From: Lunularia cruciata
Lineage: Eukaryota; Streptophyta; Marchantiopsida; Lunulariales; Lunulariaceae
DNA length: 64,000 nucleotides
Assembly (NCBI GenBank): GCA_948567375.1
Contig: OX419761.1
Location: forward strand, 12,996,243-13,060,242
Direction: 5' to 3'
Below are positions 1 through 12,428 of the stretch, one piece after another; positions within the stretch are counted from its first letter, which is position 1, and each line of letters begins with the position of its first letter. Made by a program: the position numbers and the translations under genes. The notes under the pieces are model-generated. The model had not been told where the DNA came from. It was given only the letters and a program-made list of their open reading frames with translations, and ran no database searches.

Positions 1-560
1 TAAGTCTTTTCCATGTATGGCTTGATGGGGTCTTCCCGTCCTTTTTGTTATCGCATGCGTTCGCCTCCTACTTCTTTCACTTTAAATCTCACTTGGATGA
101 TATGGAGGTTTCCCTTCATATGGACTAAGAGAGAAGCGTGTATATACAGTGACGATATCCCAAGATACACTTTGAATCTCGGAGAGATGTACTTTACGCT
201 TGGGTTTACAATGGAGGGGAGGAAAACATGGAGAAAGCTGAGATGAGGGTGACTTGTGCACATCCACTCAAGTAATTCCATTCGCTCCCATTCGCTTTTG
301 AATGAAGGAACTCCATAATAACCACGAGGCATTGTGACCGTGAGGTTTTAAGGATGAGAAAAGTGAGTTGAAACTATTAATCACGAATTCGTCTTTCAAC
401 CATTGCAGAAGTGACAATTACCTTACGAAGTCCCTGATGACCTTTCCTTTATGCAGGCACCCCATGAGTGGCACGATGACTCGATCTTCAACATGAGTGG
501 TACGAAAACTACGAGGATCCTCTTACTCGAACTTGATTTACGCCTTCTATTTTCGGCTCA
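1..560. other. Left-edge region, no gene seen
   Basis: No coding region with recognisable similarity. Bases 12-50 hold a GGTCTTCCC-type motif (TGTATGGCTTGATGGGGTCTT) that recurs at 8043-8070 on the same strand, in reverse at 2419-2438, and in altered form in the tandem array at 43664-44062, so this edge is probably the end of a dispersed repeat. From about 350 the sequence becomes CpG-containing and low-copy in appearance. Confidence 0.35.
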
Positions 561-1405
561 TCTTTTGGATAATTTTAATACTTTCATGCTGTTTATTAAG
601 AATTCAACTCTAGTAAATAATATATAATTTGGAGTTCAAATCAAAATTGAATGATGTCTTCTCAAGCGCCACACAGCAAACCGTGAAGTCACTCAGTCCT
701 GCAAAACTGTTGTTATTATGTAAACACCTGTGCCTGCGCAGAGCTCGCAGTACACTCTCCAGGGTTCGTTATGGTGCCCTTTTTGAGCTCGTGTTCTTCA
801 TCTGCACTTCTTAGTGCTCTTCTATTCCCTTTTCATTTTTCCTTCGGGGTATACTATTTGGCCTTATTGCCACGTTGCTGTTATGTTACACTACAGTCCA
901 TTCCATGCTCATGTTTGGTTTTGGAGAAACTATCGTGCGACACCTTCACTGCGCCACATATGAAATCTGAATTGAACCGCGGCGTGCATCACATCGTGTA
1001 GGCAGATACCCAGTTTTGCCTTTTCCAGGGAAGCTTGTTATGTATTCCGCACTCAAGAAACTAGCACTTGCGACACACGCAAGTCGGTGCTACCAGCTCA
1101 CTGTAAAACCTCTCCATCCAGATCCCTTCATGACCAGATAGCAAAGCGAGACAACCTGGGCTGAAGTACACCGCTTCCTTCATACTGCTGCAGGGTGGCG
1201 GGATACTTTCCCGTCGTGACTAGCCGGGGAATAAACAAATCACGGGGCATTGGTCGTAGTCTCCACAACCAGCTAAGGAGGTTCACGTCATCCGCAATCG
1301 CATTTGGAGAAACCTCAAAACGGAAACGATGTACCCGATGCATGACTTTGAAAGCTGACTCACACACGATATTTTCGATTCCAGGTTACTGCTGTTGACT
1401 CACAG

Positions 1406-1516
1406 AATCTTGCATCGGCTGTCAACGACATCGACGCGTCCGTCAATCTCTATAATAGATTGGGGCTAGAGCCCGATCCAGATAGGATGTTCGCCTTATC
1501 GACCGGGTTGTTCCAG
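1406..1516 (+). CDS. Possible internal exon of an unidentified gene
   Basis: A 111-base stretch that is open in one frame, 37 codons, starts after TTGACTCACAG (acceptor-like) and stops at TTCCAG|GTTGGT (donor-like). The peptide contains NDIDASVNLYNRLGLEPDPD, acidic and typical of real protein rather than of translated noncoding DNA. An alternative acceptor at 1384 would add seven codons. I do not recognise the family. No matching upstream or downstream exon could be joined with confidence, so this may be a remnant, or one exon of a gene cut by the 1622-1699 inverted repeat. Confidence 0.3.
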
Positions 1517-1621
1517 GTTGGTCTATCATAATCTACCACTAAAGATATTCTCGGTAAAGGATATCACTTGATGGCTGCGAGTGAACTCACAATGTCCCAA
1601 GTCTGAACAGTTTAGACAGTT

Positions 1622-1699
1622 TAGAGCGGACTAACGCGAACGGCGATTGCATTTAGGAACCTTAGTTACAAGGTTCGCCGTTCGCGTTAGTCCGCTCTA
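1622..1699. repeat. Perfect 25-bp inverted repeat with 28-base loop
   Basis: Bases 1622-1646 are the exact reverse complement of 1675-1699 (arm begins TAGAGCGGACTAACGCGAAC). The loop 1647-1674 contains a smaller competing inverted repeat, GAACCTT and AAGGTTC. The arms are CpG-rich, unlike the transposon regions. Transcribed, this would form a strong hairpin. Confidence 0.9.
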
Positions 1700-1821
1700 G
1701 TCCAGCACAAGGCCCAACTGGCGCATTGTGTACCGCGACTTCCTTCAGCGGGCAACTGCAGGTTCTGCAGGGGGATCTCAGTCTGCTTCAGCACGGTAGT
1801 CTTCCTCACTGAAAAGCGTAA

Positions 1822-2136
1822 ATCAGGCATCATCAGGTACAATACTCGATATCCTGCATACAGATTACCGGATGCTGTGCTATTAAGATTGAACTGTGGC
1901 TTCAAGTGTATGACGACTATGATATACCGTGTTCTCATCTGCTACTTTGTGAGTTCAATTTCGAAGTGTACTGGCCTGTAAACGAAGAGACTCGCCTCGA
2001 AGAGAGAGCGGAGACAACCTCCTACCATAATTACCATCCATCTCCAACTACCAATTTACTGTATAATATTCCTATTAACCACGTGCAGAAGACGAAGAAG
2101 GTCGACAATCTACTTTCTCATCACAGAAGACGGTAA
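1822..2136 (+). other. Unrecognised open frame
   Basis: One frame stays open for about 104 codons; no early ATG (first ATG at 1906). The peptide has a run of acidic and aromatic residues (EFNFEVYWPVNEETRLEER) and then becomes low-complexity. No domain is recognisable. It could be an exon of the same unknown gene as 1406-1516 or chance. Confidence 0.15.
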
Positions 2137-2418
2137 GTTCGTTAGTGATGGAAAGCATAAAGAACTCGTCTACTGTCTACTCTTTTATGTCGTCGCTAAA
2201 TCTAAACCAGGTCAACCCATCGCGGGTAACTACTCATTCTATGAATGTTGCGGCTTCAATTTTAATGTCAAAGGAGAAATCGAGTATCTAAAGTTTATTA
2301 CCATCTTATTTGTGGCAGTGAAAAATAATAACTCTCCTATAACTACTGAAAAAATAACTATTGATACTGTACTCTAGTGGATTGGATAGAAGAAGGCGAC
2401 AGTAGAGAAAAAAAAGAG

Positions 2419-2733
2419 GGATGGGGAAGACCCCATCAAAGCCTTACAAGGGAGAGACAAAAAAAAAAGTAAAATGGGGTTGCGCACCAATAGAGTCAAT
2501 ATGAGAAATCTACCCATCGCACCTAAGATATCCGAGAGCTATGCAAGTAGTGCGATCTGTACAATTGGAACATAAAAAAAATATCACCTAATGTGATTGC
2601 TCTCCTATAGATTACACCAGCCAATAATGCCCTCTATAAAGCAATGACACACACCAGCCAATGCCCTCTATGAAGCAATGACACACACTGTCTAAGATAG
2701 AATGTTTGAATCTCATATGTGGTCTTCCCATCC
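2419..2733. repeat. MITE-like segment with short inverted ends
   Basis: GGATGGGGAAGACC at 2419-2432 faces GGTCTTCCCATCC at 2721-2733, an inverted pair differing by one base, enclosing about 290 bases with no coding potential. The same end motif recurs near 12-50 and 8043-8070 and in the array at 43664-44062. No clear target duplication was seen, so the MITE label is tentative. Confidence 0.35.
2614..2682. repeat. Tandem duplication, about 35-bp unit, two copies
   Basis: ACACCAGCCAATAATGCCCT... at 2614-2648 is repeated with a two-base difference in spacing and few substitutions at 2649-2682, followed by the start of a third unit (ACACAC). It lies inside the 2419-2733 MITE-like segment. Confidence 0.8.
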
Positions 2734-4700
2734 TTAACTTGTTCTTCGCGGTTGCGTGTTCGACTTTTTACTATATTTTTTTTCTTTTCTCTTGTCTTTA
2801 TTTCTTTCAATAATTGATTTCCCTTGTGTCACTTGTAACCGTATTTTTTTTAAACATGGTTTCAAGTGACACATACTCCAAATACAGTTTCTATTTTATC
2901 AACTGTAGGAGGAAATTAACAAGTTACACTAGTTTTCTAAAGATTGTACTAACTTAAAACTCCTAAATCTTTTCTAAAAAAGTACTAAAAAGAAAAAGGT
3001 AGCCTTTTTCCGTTTTTCTTTCTATAATCCTAAATTGAATCACAGATCTTCAAAACCAGTTAAACTTATAGATACATATCATATGGTTTTCCAATCTAAC
3101 ATCAGTTTTTGCGATTTATCTTATTCCTATCATCAGAATGGGTTATTATCAGATAAGTTTTCAAATATTAACTTAGTGCTCATATTTATTTATATAAAAT
3201 TAAGATATTTTAATTTATTATTTATTTAGATTTGTACACCATTTTTGTATTTTTCTCTAAAAGATGATAAGATTTATAATATATAGCTCCTTAAATATCC
3301 TAAATATAAAAATAAATAAAGAAGATATATTTCCAAGTAATAAAAATTATACTCCTATATTGATTTTTATAAACCTTGCACAAGTTTCTGAGTTTTTATC
3401 ATGTATCCTAAAATATTACAAATTTCTAAAGAGCTTCTAGAATTTTCTGTACATATCATCCTCCATTTTATCAAATAAAATCAAAATCCAAAATTTGCAA
3501 GGTTGAATATATTTATTGGTGAGTGAGGTCAATGATTGAAAATTTCTAAACCAAATATAAATTCATCAGAAAATATACTACATTAACTATATGCTCTCTC
3601 TAATTTGTATTTCCAATGAAGATGTATATTCTAAATCTACTAACCTTGTGCCATTTTAAAAATTTTCTGATGTAAATATTAAATTATATCATTTTACATG
3701 ATTATTTAAAATTTTCTCATATCTTTGATACTTTTGTGTTTGATATTAAAATTCAAAATTCAAAAAATTCCTAATTTTTATGAGGGATAATTATTATTCC
3801 AAAACTGTATATTATATCTCAATAGATATACGCTAGTTATGAACACATGTAATAACAAAGTGAAGTGAAGTGAAGAGAAGTGAATATACAATGTCCATTA
3901 TAAAGTAACATTTTAATTTTAAAATTTGCGTTTTTAGAATTTTGTCAAATATTACAATCCCAACTTTTAATTACATATTCAAAGAATGCAGAGTCTATTT
4001 CAAGAAAAAAGAAAACATTTATAACATCTAATATAGTTCTATCCAATATATACACATATCTAGAGAGAGTATAATATTTGAATGTGAAACACAGATTGGG
4101 ACATGATAAGTATGAAACACAAATGAATAAGTACATATTATAGAAATAATAAAAATAAGTAAAACTTATGTATAATGAGACAAATTAGAAAAATAAAATA
4201 AAAAACTTACTACTAAGAAGATAAGAGTAATAAAATAATTTTAATATTTGAGGTTATAAATAAGGTTTTCTATTCTAAAATTATTTAGCATAATTGAAAA
4301 TAAATAATAATCATACACTAAACACTACATTAAATATTTTATGGAATGTAATCAATTTTTTTTTCTTAGAACATGATTTCACCGTAAAATGAGGAGATAC
4401 ATAGGTGCTTGAAACATGAAATTAACTTCTTGAACAAGTAGAAAATAAAATAATGAGTATCAATTTAATATAACTAAGGAAGTGGATTTTATCTCATGTT
4501 TGATAAAAATGAAATAATGTAAATCACATTAACATAAAAGTGTTTCAAATTTCATAGATATAAAATATTTCATAGATGAAGAGAGTTTATAGGAAGCAAT
4601 TATTACATCTTTGTTTGAATCATCAAATGCCTTTAACTAAGAGATTTTGCAATGTAAGTAGTAGAAAATATAGAGTATTGCGGATCTACCTTAGCTCAAG
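2734..4700. other. AT-rich stretch without recognisable genes
   Basis: About 2 kb of very AT-rich DNA with many short poly-A and poly-T runs. All open frames are short and low-complexity. A small GTGAA-type repeat is at 3860-3884. No transposon protein, RNA gene or exon structure was recognised. Confidence 0.5.
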
Positions 4701-6700
4701 GTCTAGATTTCTATATTTCATATTTGTGGAAACTTAATGTTCCTTAAACAAGTTTAGTTTGTATCGAGTATCCCAAGTACTGTAATGCCTTCATAAGAAT
4801 CGTATTCCAGTACTAAAATACCTTGACAAGAATATTCTTTGCCAACACGAAGTAACGTCTGCGAACTATGGCAAAAAGTGGACACTTCTGAGCGCTTGTC
4901 ATCTAAGGTACTGCAGACTTGGGATACCGATTCTTAAAGTTATGTTCCTCTATGGTCGACCACCTATGTACGATTCAACATTTAAAACTGATGAAAGGGC
5001 TAAAAGATGTCCATTTGGCGAGTTCTTTGCTAAACCCCCAATATGTGAGAAGGTAATACGCTGAGTCTCGATTCACGGTATTTTTCGGTTTCGAATGTAT
5101 CCTGTCATAGAAGAGAATCCAAATTGGAGTAGGCAGTAAGGACGGGATTTAGCTCGTTCACGTCTTCCAACGAAAGTTGCCAAATTTATGCTTTAAGCAA
5201 CGAGGGTCCTATCCTTTTCATGTGGAAGCACTTATCACTAATGGAAATAATGTCATCTAAGCTCTTAGTGGCATTGTTAATCAAACCCAGCAAGATACTC
5301 TCGACTCTCTCCGATTGCAAGCAATCTATACAAAACGATTGTAGGATAGATTACAATATAGGAAATAACTAAAAGATGAGATTATAAGAATGTTAAGAAA
5401 TGGATCTCTGAATGTGTTTTGCTTCTGAAATGTGTTGACTTGTTTAGTCTGAATACTCGTAAACTATTTCAGAAAATGACCTATTTTACCACAGCTTTAG
5501 TTCAATAACGGTACAGCTCGAAGTTACTGCACAATATTATTCCCAGATTCTTGATCTTCTGGTCAGCGATATCTCCTTCCCCCTAAATACATTTCGCGGA
5601 TTAGAAATTAGAAATTTCCCTCAGAGAATAACTGGTTTCGGATTGTGCTCATGTTGAAGTTATTCTGGAAAGGTTCAAGAACTTCACATTTCGAACTTGC
5701 TGCCTGAACTCGGAGAATCTCGAAGAGTTTGACAAATAAAGAGTTCCAGCTTAAACATTTCAAACTTAGTGGAAGATTCTCTCCAGGAACGTGGGATATG
5801 ATCAACTTTCAATAAATGCCAAAAGGGGAGAAAGGTGCAGCTAGCTGGGAGTACTGTACACGTAGATGGACCACTATGGAGCGGATAGCTATAGAGTATG
5901 ACTCCTTGACTTCTAGAATTCAGTAGTATTATAATTCTTCACGTGGCTTCCTCTTAAATTGCATGTAGTCGCTGCGAAACCTTTTGGAAACAGCGTACAT
6001 GATTGTATAATAATATTTTTCCATGCTCATGCTCCGGAGTAGACAGCATTTGGAGCCAACAGCAACACCAACAACGCGATCATCTTAATAATAATGGAAC
6101 ACGCGGAGAACAAAATTTCCAACCATTGAGAGAAAAGAATGTTGGTTTAATTTTGGGGGAGTCGTCAGTACTCTCCTTTCTACTCTACACCGACCTCGTA
6201 GAAATCTCCGGGCCCCTTGACACGATAACGGGTTGTACTGCCAAGCCCATAATGGGCAAATCTTCTGCTGTTGGATCCTGGCCGGCAGCCAAACGACACG
6301 TAAACCAGAGTGTCCCATGCCGGCTGTTCATCTGCTATCCGTTTGAAGAAATCCTGGCCGTTCGAGCAGCTTTTTGTGTGCTTTGGACAAGAAAGAGATC
6401 TGGAGGGCTAGATCAACGGTGTTCAAAGTAGCACGATCATGATTGCTATCCTCCATATGTGGCCGTTGACTACGTTGACTACTGACATGGAGCCGATCTG
6501 TGTCCAGGACATGGTTCGAACCTGAGACCGAACCAGCACACTGGGCTTACGAATTCGACAAATGGTTCGCGAGAAATTACTTTGGGTCCTTTCTGATAAA
6601 CAGCGCAAGCAATATTTAGTTACACTAGTTGTAATTGTGCCATTTCCGAGGAAGGGCATAATTATATATCGTTAGGTTAAGGTCAGGAGTTATGCTTAGC
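4701..6700. other. Low-copy-looking region, no assignable gene
   Basis: Base composition returns to CpG-containing, gene-like DNA. Two open stretches stand out: 5608-5805 on the minus strand (65 codons, ends in QNNFNMSTIRNQLFSEGNF) and 6003-6431 on the plus strand (142 codons, but no ATG in its first two thirds, with a Gln/Asn-rich start). Neither resembles a known family and no convincing splice chain links them. They may be exons or UTR of an unidentified gene. Confidence 0.25.
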
Positions 6701-6879
6701 AAAAAGGATAAGAGAGCTAAAATCACGATCAAGTTGATCACGAGATAAAGTCCATACTCAAATTCATAATTCTAGTCACTAAGAACAGAAGATGAATCAT
6801 CATTTTAGTAATACTACTGAAATTAGCTACATGCTACGTCATTGCCATCTTTCTTACAATGTTATTATAGGGCAATTGT

Positions 6880-7990
6880 GCTAAATTGAGTCTGCCTAGA
6901 AGTGTTGCTCTAAGCACTTTGATGCTAGACACCCTTAGTTTCCTCTCAGTTTGTGGTTGTTGATAGGCCGCTTTTGGATACTTATGTGACAAAGGTGTAG
7001 GAGGGATCTTTTCCTCTCCATATATTACTGCGGCTGATGAGATAGTCTATCCCATGTGCATACAAGGACCTTCCATCTTTTGTTTCATTATCGTCAGATT
7101 GGACTAGAGATTTATGTTCTTCCTTGATGGAGCGATAGTGTCAAAAAATGTTACATTCTCTCTTATTTGACTTGTCCATTCCTCTGGCTACTAGAGCACG
7201 TCTTTGCTCTTGTTATGGCAAGGGTGCAGGCTCTTGGATTCTAGCTCGACCGTGCACTAGGGCATTTTGACTTGCACCATCTACTTTCTCTACAGCGATG
7301 AGGTTTTGCCTAGGTTTGGTCCACCCTTCTGCATCTTCATTACTCACTTGTGAGTGTGGTTCTACACTAGATGCAACAACAGTCAATATGACACTGTGTC
7401 CTTTTGGAGAATAGAGGATAGCTACCCATGATGCTATTAGGGACATAGTGTTTGCTATGGCACAAGAGAGTAGATACTTGGCTTGGAGGGAGAGTTGGTA
7501 TGCTTTGTAGACAACACATGTCAGTGCAGACTTATTCTTGGTCTGAGATGATCAGGTGATGGTAGCGGATGTCATCGTTATGGACCCTACACATGATAAA
7601 CTTTTGGAGGGAGTGATTACCCATCCCCCTGGATGAGCAACAAGTGCAACAAAAGCTCGCAAGGTCTCCAAGTATAGGGGTATGCAGCGAGGTCACCTCT
7701 TTGTTCCTTTAGCCTTGGAGTTATTAGGAGCAATGGACACAATGTTTGACATATTTGTCATAAAGTGCATGAGAGCTTATCATGTTAGGCGCCAGGAGGT
7801 ACCACTCTCACTCTCATACTTTGTAGCATATGTTAGATAACGTGTGTCCATTGCTCTATAGAGGACAATGGCTGATGAAATCTATAGGAGAGCATTCACA
7901 CTAGGTGATGCTTCTTTGGATGCTCTAGTTGTTTGTAGACCATAAAACTTGCATAGCTTGGATATCTTAGGTGGAGTAGTGCATATTTCA
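6880..7990 (+). pseudogene. Non-LTR retrotransposon ORF2, C-terminal part (decayed)
   Basis: Fragments in several frames match the C-terminal region of the LINE-like reverse transcriptase family common in algae and mosses: a Cys/His zinc-finger-like stretch starting CECG near 7345, then ATHDAIRDIVFAMAQES, then a motif with VVMDPT near 7580, and finally FVPLALELLGAMDTMFDIF and RQRVSIALQRTMADEIYRRA (with a stop inside) at about 7690-7900. At least six stops or frameshifts break it. The reverse transcriptase core itself is absent here; a related reverse transcriptase fragment lies at 63037-64000. The family assignment is from remembered conserved motifs. Confidence 0.55.
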
Positions 7991-8460
7991 CATATCAATT
8001 CAATTGAGGCTTAGCCCCATTTTACCTATTTTGTCTCACCCTTGTATGGCTTGATGTGGTCTTCCATCTTTCATTTTTTCTACATAGTTATACTTTTCAC
8101 TCTTAGTGTTTCCAAATGGAATGGTTCAATGGTTCTAGAAATTTATGAAAAAGATGTTGTACCTTATACTTCATGGAAGTGTATTCATGTTCAAGTTGAA
8201 TGGGATTCTAAAAATAAGAATTATACCAATTATTGTGGTAAATATTGATCAAATAGTGCTTCTTCATTTTATGATTAGGACCACCATAAGCAAGAAATCC
8301 TCAAACCTAGATATTCAATAATACATTCCAAATCTCCAACATGTTCCCAACATATTCGGTTCAAGCTACAGATATAATAGGGAGTTTCAAATTTAACTAT
8401 GTCAAGACCTTGCAAGAATCCCTAAAATTTTGTGGAATGAAAGGGACCAAAAGTGTTTAT

Positions 8461-8587
8461 GTGCAAAGTACAAGAAATTAAAACCATGACTAATAGTTTT
8501 TTTATGGCTACGGGTTTTACTTAAGTGTAGAGTACAAGAAATTAAAACCATGACTAGTAGTTTTTTATGGATATGGGTTTTCCTTAA
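8461..8587. repeat. Tandem duplication, 64-bp unit, two copies
   Basis: 8461-8524 and 8525-8587 are near-identical (shared core AGTACAAGAAATTAAAACCA), differing by about seven substitutions and one T in a T-run. No coding role is apparent. Confidence 0.9.
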
Positions 8588-8868
8588 GCACTGCTTACAT
8601 ATTAATGTAGAAAGTTATGACTTGATTAATTTTCCAAGTTAGAGATTTGAAATTTGAATATAGATGGGGCAGAAAAAATTCACTATTATGTAATTTGAGT
8701 AATTCTTTGAAGAGCAACAAAAAAACACAACTACCTCAAGCATACCTACCACCACAATGCCATAAACTAGCAATCAAACCTTGCTTTGCAGTCAAATTGC
8801 CAAATGGATCCAAGTTATTTAGAAGGACAATTTAGAGAGTGGATTGAAATTGATGAGTGGGATGATGA

Positions 8869-9780
8869 TTGGAGCAATGGAGAGAAAGATACATACTACT
8901 TGAGTTGTTAGTGAAGTGGAGGAAGTTCATGGAGGAATCCAGATATTTTAAAGACATAGTGCAATGCACTCAAAGCACTAAATATGTCTTGAAATATTTT
9001 AGGGAGTTGAATCCAACCGCATTCAAACCTTTAACTAGAATGGATTTAAATTCTTTCCATACTTTAGTAGATGCTATCAAAGATCACTCTATATTCAAGA
9101 ATTCCTCAAAAAGAGACCAAACTCTTATAAGATCCAAGTAATGCTTGCTCTTGACAGATTTTGGCATCATGGCAATGTAGTAAGCAATGCACGAGGATTA
9201 AATATATGGGGGATTAGTGTGGGGTTCTACTCTTAAATTTACACAATGAGTAATGACTGCAATAATTTGTGTCTTGGTTAAGGAAGTGAAATGGCTTGAC
9301 CAAGAAAAGAGAGCACAAATCTCTCCCTTTGCTGCTCAAAAAGGATTTCCTAGGTGCATGAGTTTAGTTGAAGGCACTTTATTTTACCTATCTCAAAGAT
9401 CATGATTGATGGTGAAGTTTATTTCAACACGAAAGGATTTTATTCCATCAATAGATAGGATATATTTACTTTCAACAAAGATCTAGCTTGAGCTCGGGTT
9501 CTCAACAAGCACTGCATTGGAAACTTGAAAGCAAGGTGGCATTAACTCAAGGAAATTAGAGTTCAACGACTCCTCACAAAATATTGATCTATTGAAAAGG
9601 GTCATTGTATGCATTATTCTCCACAATTTCCTCATTGGGTGGACAAAGAAGATTTTGTAGATAGTGCAAAATAATTAGAACTTGATTTAGACCATGGTGC
9701 TTATGAGTATAACCACAAACAAAAAAAGAAGACTAGAACTCTTCTAATGTAAAATTTTCTTGCTTACTTGAGTTCAAGAT
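8869..9780 (+). pseudogene. PIF/Harbinger-like transposase (DDE_Tnp_4 type), decayed
   Basis: The first 90 codons are intact and contain FRELNPTAFKPLTRMDLNSF. After a stop the frame continues with a motif reading LALDRFWHHGNVVSNARGLN, then in shifted frames VEGTLFYLSQRS, DGEVYFNTKGFYS and a C-terminal IILHNFLIGW-type motif. This order (helical N-terminal part, HHGN region, catalytic-type VEGT/DG region, late LHN motif) is that of plant Harbinger-class DDE transposases. Numerous stops and shifts make it non-functional. Terminal inverted repeats were not identified, so the element's ends are unknown. Confidence 0.6.
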
Positions 9781-9789
9781 AATGAGTTC

Positions 9790-11500
9790 TCCTTGTAATT
9801 TTAGTAATAATGTCTTTATTCTCTTTATTCAATTGATTGATGGGTGTTGGATAGAAGTTTGTATTGGTTTGGTTTTAATTTTTACTCAATACTTGTGATA
9901 TCTATGTTGTTGAAGGACATGCATTGACAAGAGTGAAGCAAGATAGGAGTATTGTTTGTGACAAAGTTTAGCATGGTTTGATATAGGATTCTTCAAACAA
10001 GTGTAGCGGTGTAGCATTGTTAAGTTTGATATAATGATAGCCTGAGTCCTTGAAAGGGTAGTAGGAGTCTTTGAAGAATCAAAGTGTAGCAAGATAGGAA
10101 TTAGTGATACAATTCAGATTCAAAGAGGTGTTTGAAGAGTATATCAATGATTTTTACCATGACTTATTCCACAATTCTCACTTCTTATAATTTGGAGCTA
10201 ATATTGATATATTTTTATCAATATTAGCTCCAAATTGCACCACAATTGCTTATATAGAGCCAATGATTTTCAGATCTATTAGAGCTAATATTCATACCTC
10301 TGAATTTGGAAATTAATTTCACTCAAGTAATGATAAGTGTCTTTTCATGAGAAGGATCAAAAGTGCATAGATCAAGGATTGAAGAAAGGCTCATGAAGTG
10401 AAGAGGAGGAGTTTTGAGTGTTCCAATGAGAAGAGTTTATTACTTATAGGAGAATGATTTGGAACAGGAGTTGGGAGAAGAGTTTCTTGAACATTCAATG
10501 AGAAGTTTGGGAATTGAGAACCAAGAGGAGAGAAGAAAGAATTTAGAGACTTAGTCTTAATCAATCAGGTTTAGAGAGTATGAAGAAAGGTTGGGGGAAA
10601 TGGGAACCAAGAGAAATGCAAGAGAAGAGAAAGTGAAGCTCAAACCAAATCAAGACTAGAGATTGGGATTACAAGAGGAGAGAGGAAGGTCGGGGAAATT
10701 GGAACCAATAAAAATTTAGAGAAGGAAATACCAATTTTGGAGAGTAAACTTGGGAGGAGTTAGAAAGAGAATTCTAGATTCCAATCATTTAAACACACAT
10801 ACAAAACATGAAAGGAGAAGAGACTATTCAGGGGGGGAAGCATGTTGGATTTTCAAAGGTCACATGTCAAAGAGTCATAGTTTGAAGTCATCTAGATCAA
10901 TCAAAATGGCCATAAAGATGTATCATAGAGTTTTGGAAGAAGAGGACATAGAAGATTCTTCCAAGGGTGGTGAAATTCCACACATTATTGATTACATGGC
11001 ATCCATGAAGTGGTGTTAGATGGATAAAACTCAAATCAAAGGGCCTAATCAAGAAATTTAAGAAAACTAACTTGGATGCACTTGGGTTGAATATTGCAAG
11101 GGGTAGTTAATACCCTTGTCTCTATGCGAGAATTTTTTGAATAAATTCATAAGTTTTCACACCAATTGTAAGTTTTTTGAGTCAAATTGATCTTGAAATC
11201 TCCTATAAAATTGTTGACCTAATTGCATGGACCCCAAGGTCTAGCCTGCATGGCCTATGCCGTTTGAGCCTACTAAGCTATGTGGTCTATAGAGTGTGAG
11301 ATTGAGGACATGTGGTTATAGAGGGTTGAGTTTGATTGTAGAGTTTTAGGTTTGTAATTTTAGAGTGCTTTTTTTAAGTGAGTTGGAGTGCTTGTTTATT
11401 TGATATGTGGTTAAATGAGGTACCATAATATAATGAGTTTGCTAAACTTGGGACAAGGATACCTGCATAGGGAGAGTATGAGGAGAGAGAGTTAGCTCTC
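9790..11500. other. Unclassified repeat-like DNA
   Basis: Contains the 10189-10236 hairpin and, from about 10340 to 10760, a strongly purine-rich plus strand (AGGAGAGAAGAAAG-type). The frame 10750-11019 is open for 89 codons but has no ATG start and no recognisable domain. The mutation pattern resembles the surrounding transposon-derived DNA. Confidence 0.3.
10189..10236. repeat. Perfect 21-bp hairpin with 6-base loop
   Basis: 10189-10209 (AATTTGGAGCTAATATTGAT plus A) is the exact reverse complement of 10216-10236; loop TATTTT. Related single-arm fragments follow nearby (TTAGAGCTAATATTCAT at about 10279-10295), suggesting the hairpin belongs to a small local repeat family. Confidence 0.9.
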
Positions 11501-12088
11501 TTTGCATCCATGATACATGAGGTTTTTCTTTTGCTTAAGAGGAGCAACAAGAGAAAGGAAGACCATTCTACATACTTTAGTGGAAGATTGGGTCCTGATT
11601 AGAGATAGGATAACTAGGAGATATTTGGCAAGACAATTTGTATATCCAATCTTTAAGCTATTTTTCCAGATGCTATGTTCACTTCTTGTTCCAGCTAGAT
11701 ATCCCAAAGTGGTGATGAGAACATCATATTGATAGTGAAGAGTAAGATGGCAAGATCTATTTTGGTGGACTACAATTGGCCAAAACTAATGTTACTTTGC
11801 TCTTGAGGCAAAGTTGGTTGTAGTCCATAGGCAACTTCACCACCTAGATGGTAGCCTTTTGATTGACTCATGTAGGGCAAATTCTCACCCACTTGTTCAG
11901 GGAGACAAGATTAGTAAGTGAGGATGATGTTTTATATGAGCTTGGCCATGGAGAGGATAATTGTCTATCCATGAGAGAGAAGAGGAGGTGTATGTCAAGG
12001 CGGAGGGAGACGAGACATGTGATGATGATGATGGTGCATTATAGACTTGCAAACATCTTTTCAACACCTCTTGACATGTACTTATCTC

Positions 12089-12117
12089 CTCTCTCTCTCT
12101 CTCTATATATATATATA
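12089..12117. repeat. Compound microsatellite (CT)n(TA)n
   Basis: About eight CT units followed by seven TA units. Confidence 0.95.
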
Positions 12118-12428
12118 ATGCATAAAAATCTTCACAAATTGATGAAGCAATTTATGATGAGTTTTGCATGGCCAAAGTTATTAATCTTAATCTCATGGAT
12201 AGACCTTTATGGATGATGAGGCACCTATATTTGCTATGGATGATTCTTCCTATGGTTTTTACTTGGTTTTTATGCTTTGTTTATTAGTTCTTTGGTATGA
12301 TCTTTGGAGTACTTTTGTTGATATTGTTGAGTATTTGTGTATAGATCACCCTTCCCATGTATAGTTTCATCCTATAGTTGATGACATCCTATATTAGAGC
12401 ACATAGTCCCCACGATGTGAATGAGTTA

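Noticed and set aside
1406-1516. Kinetochore SPC25-like exon
   Set aside because: Only the short YNRLGLE stretch suggested it; no neighbouring exon carried further SPC25-type sequence.
6003-6431. 142-codon open frame as a gene
   Set aside because: It begins with TTG, has no ATG in its first two thirds and no recognisable domain. I kept it only as an open stretch.
6480-6580. tRNA-like GGTTCGAACC near 6513
   Set aside because: The T-loop-like string is there, but the flanking bases do not pair into a T stem on either strand and no acceptor or anticodon arm fits.
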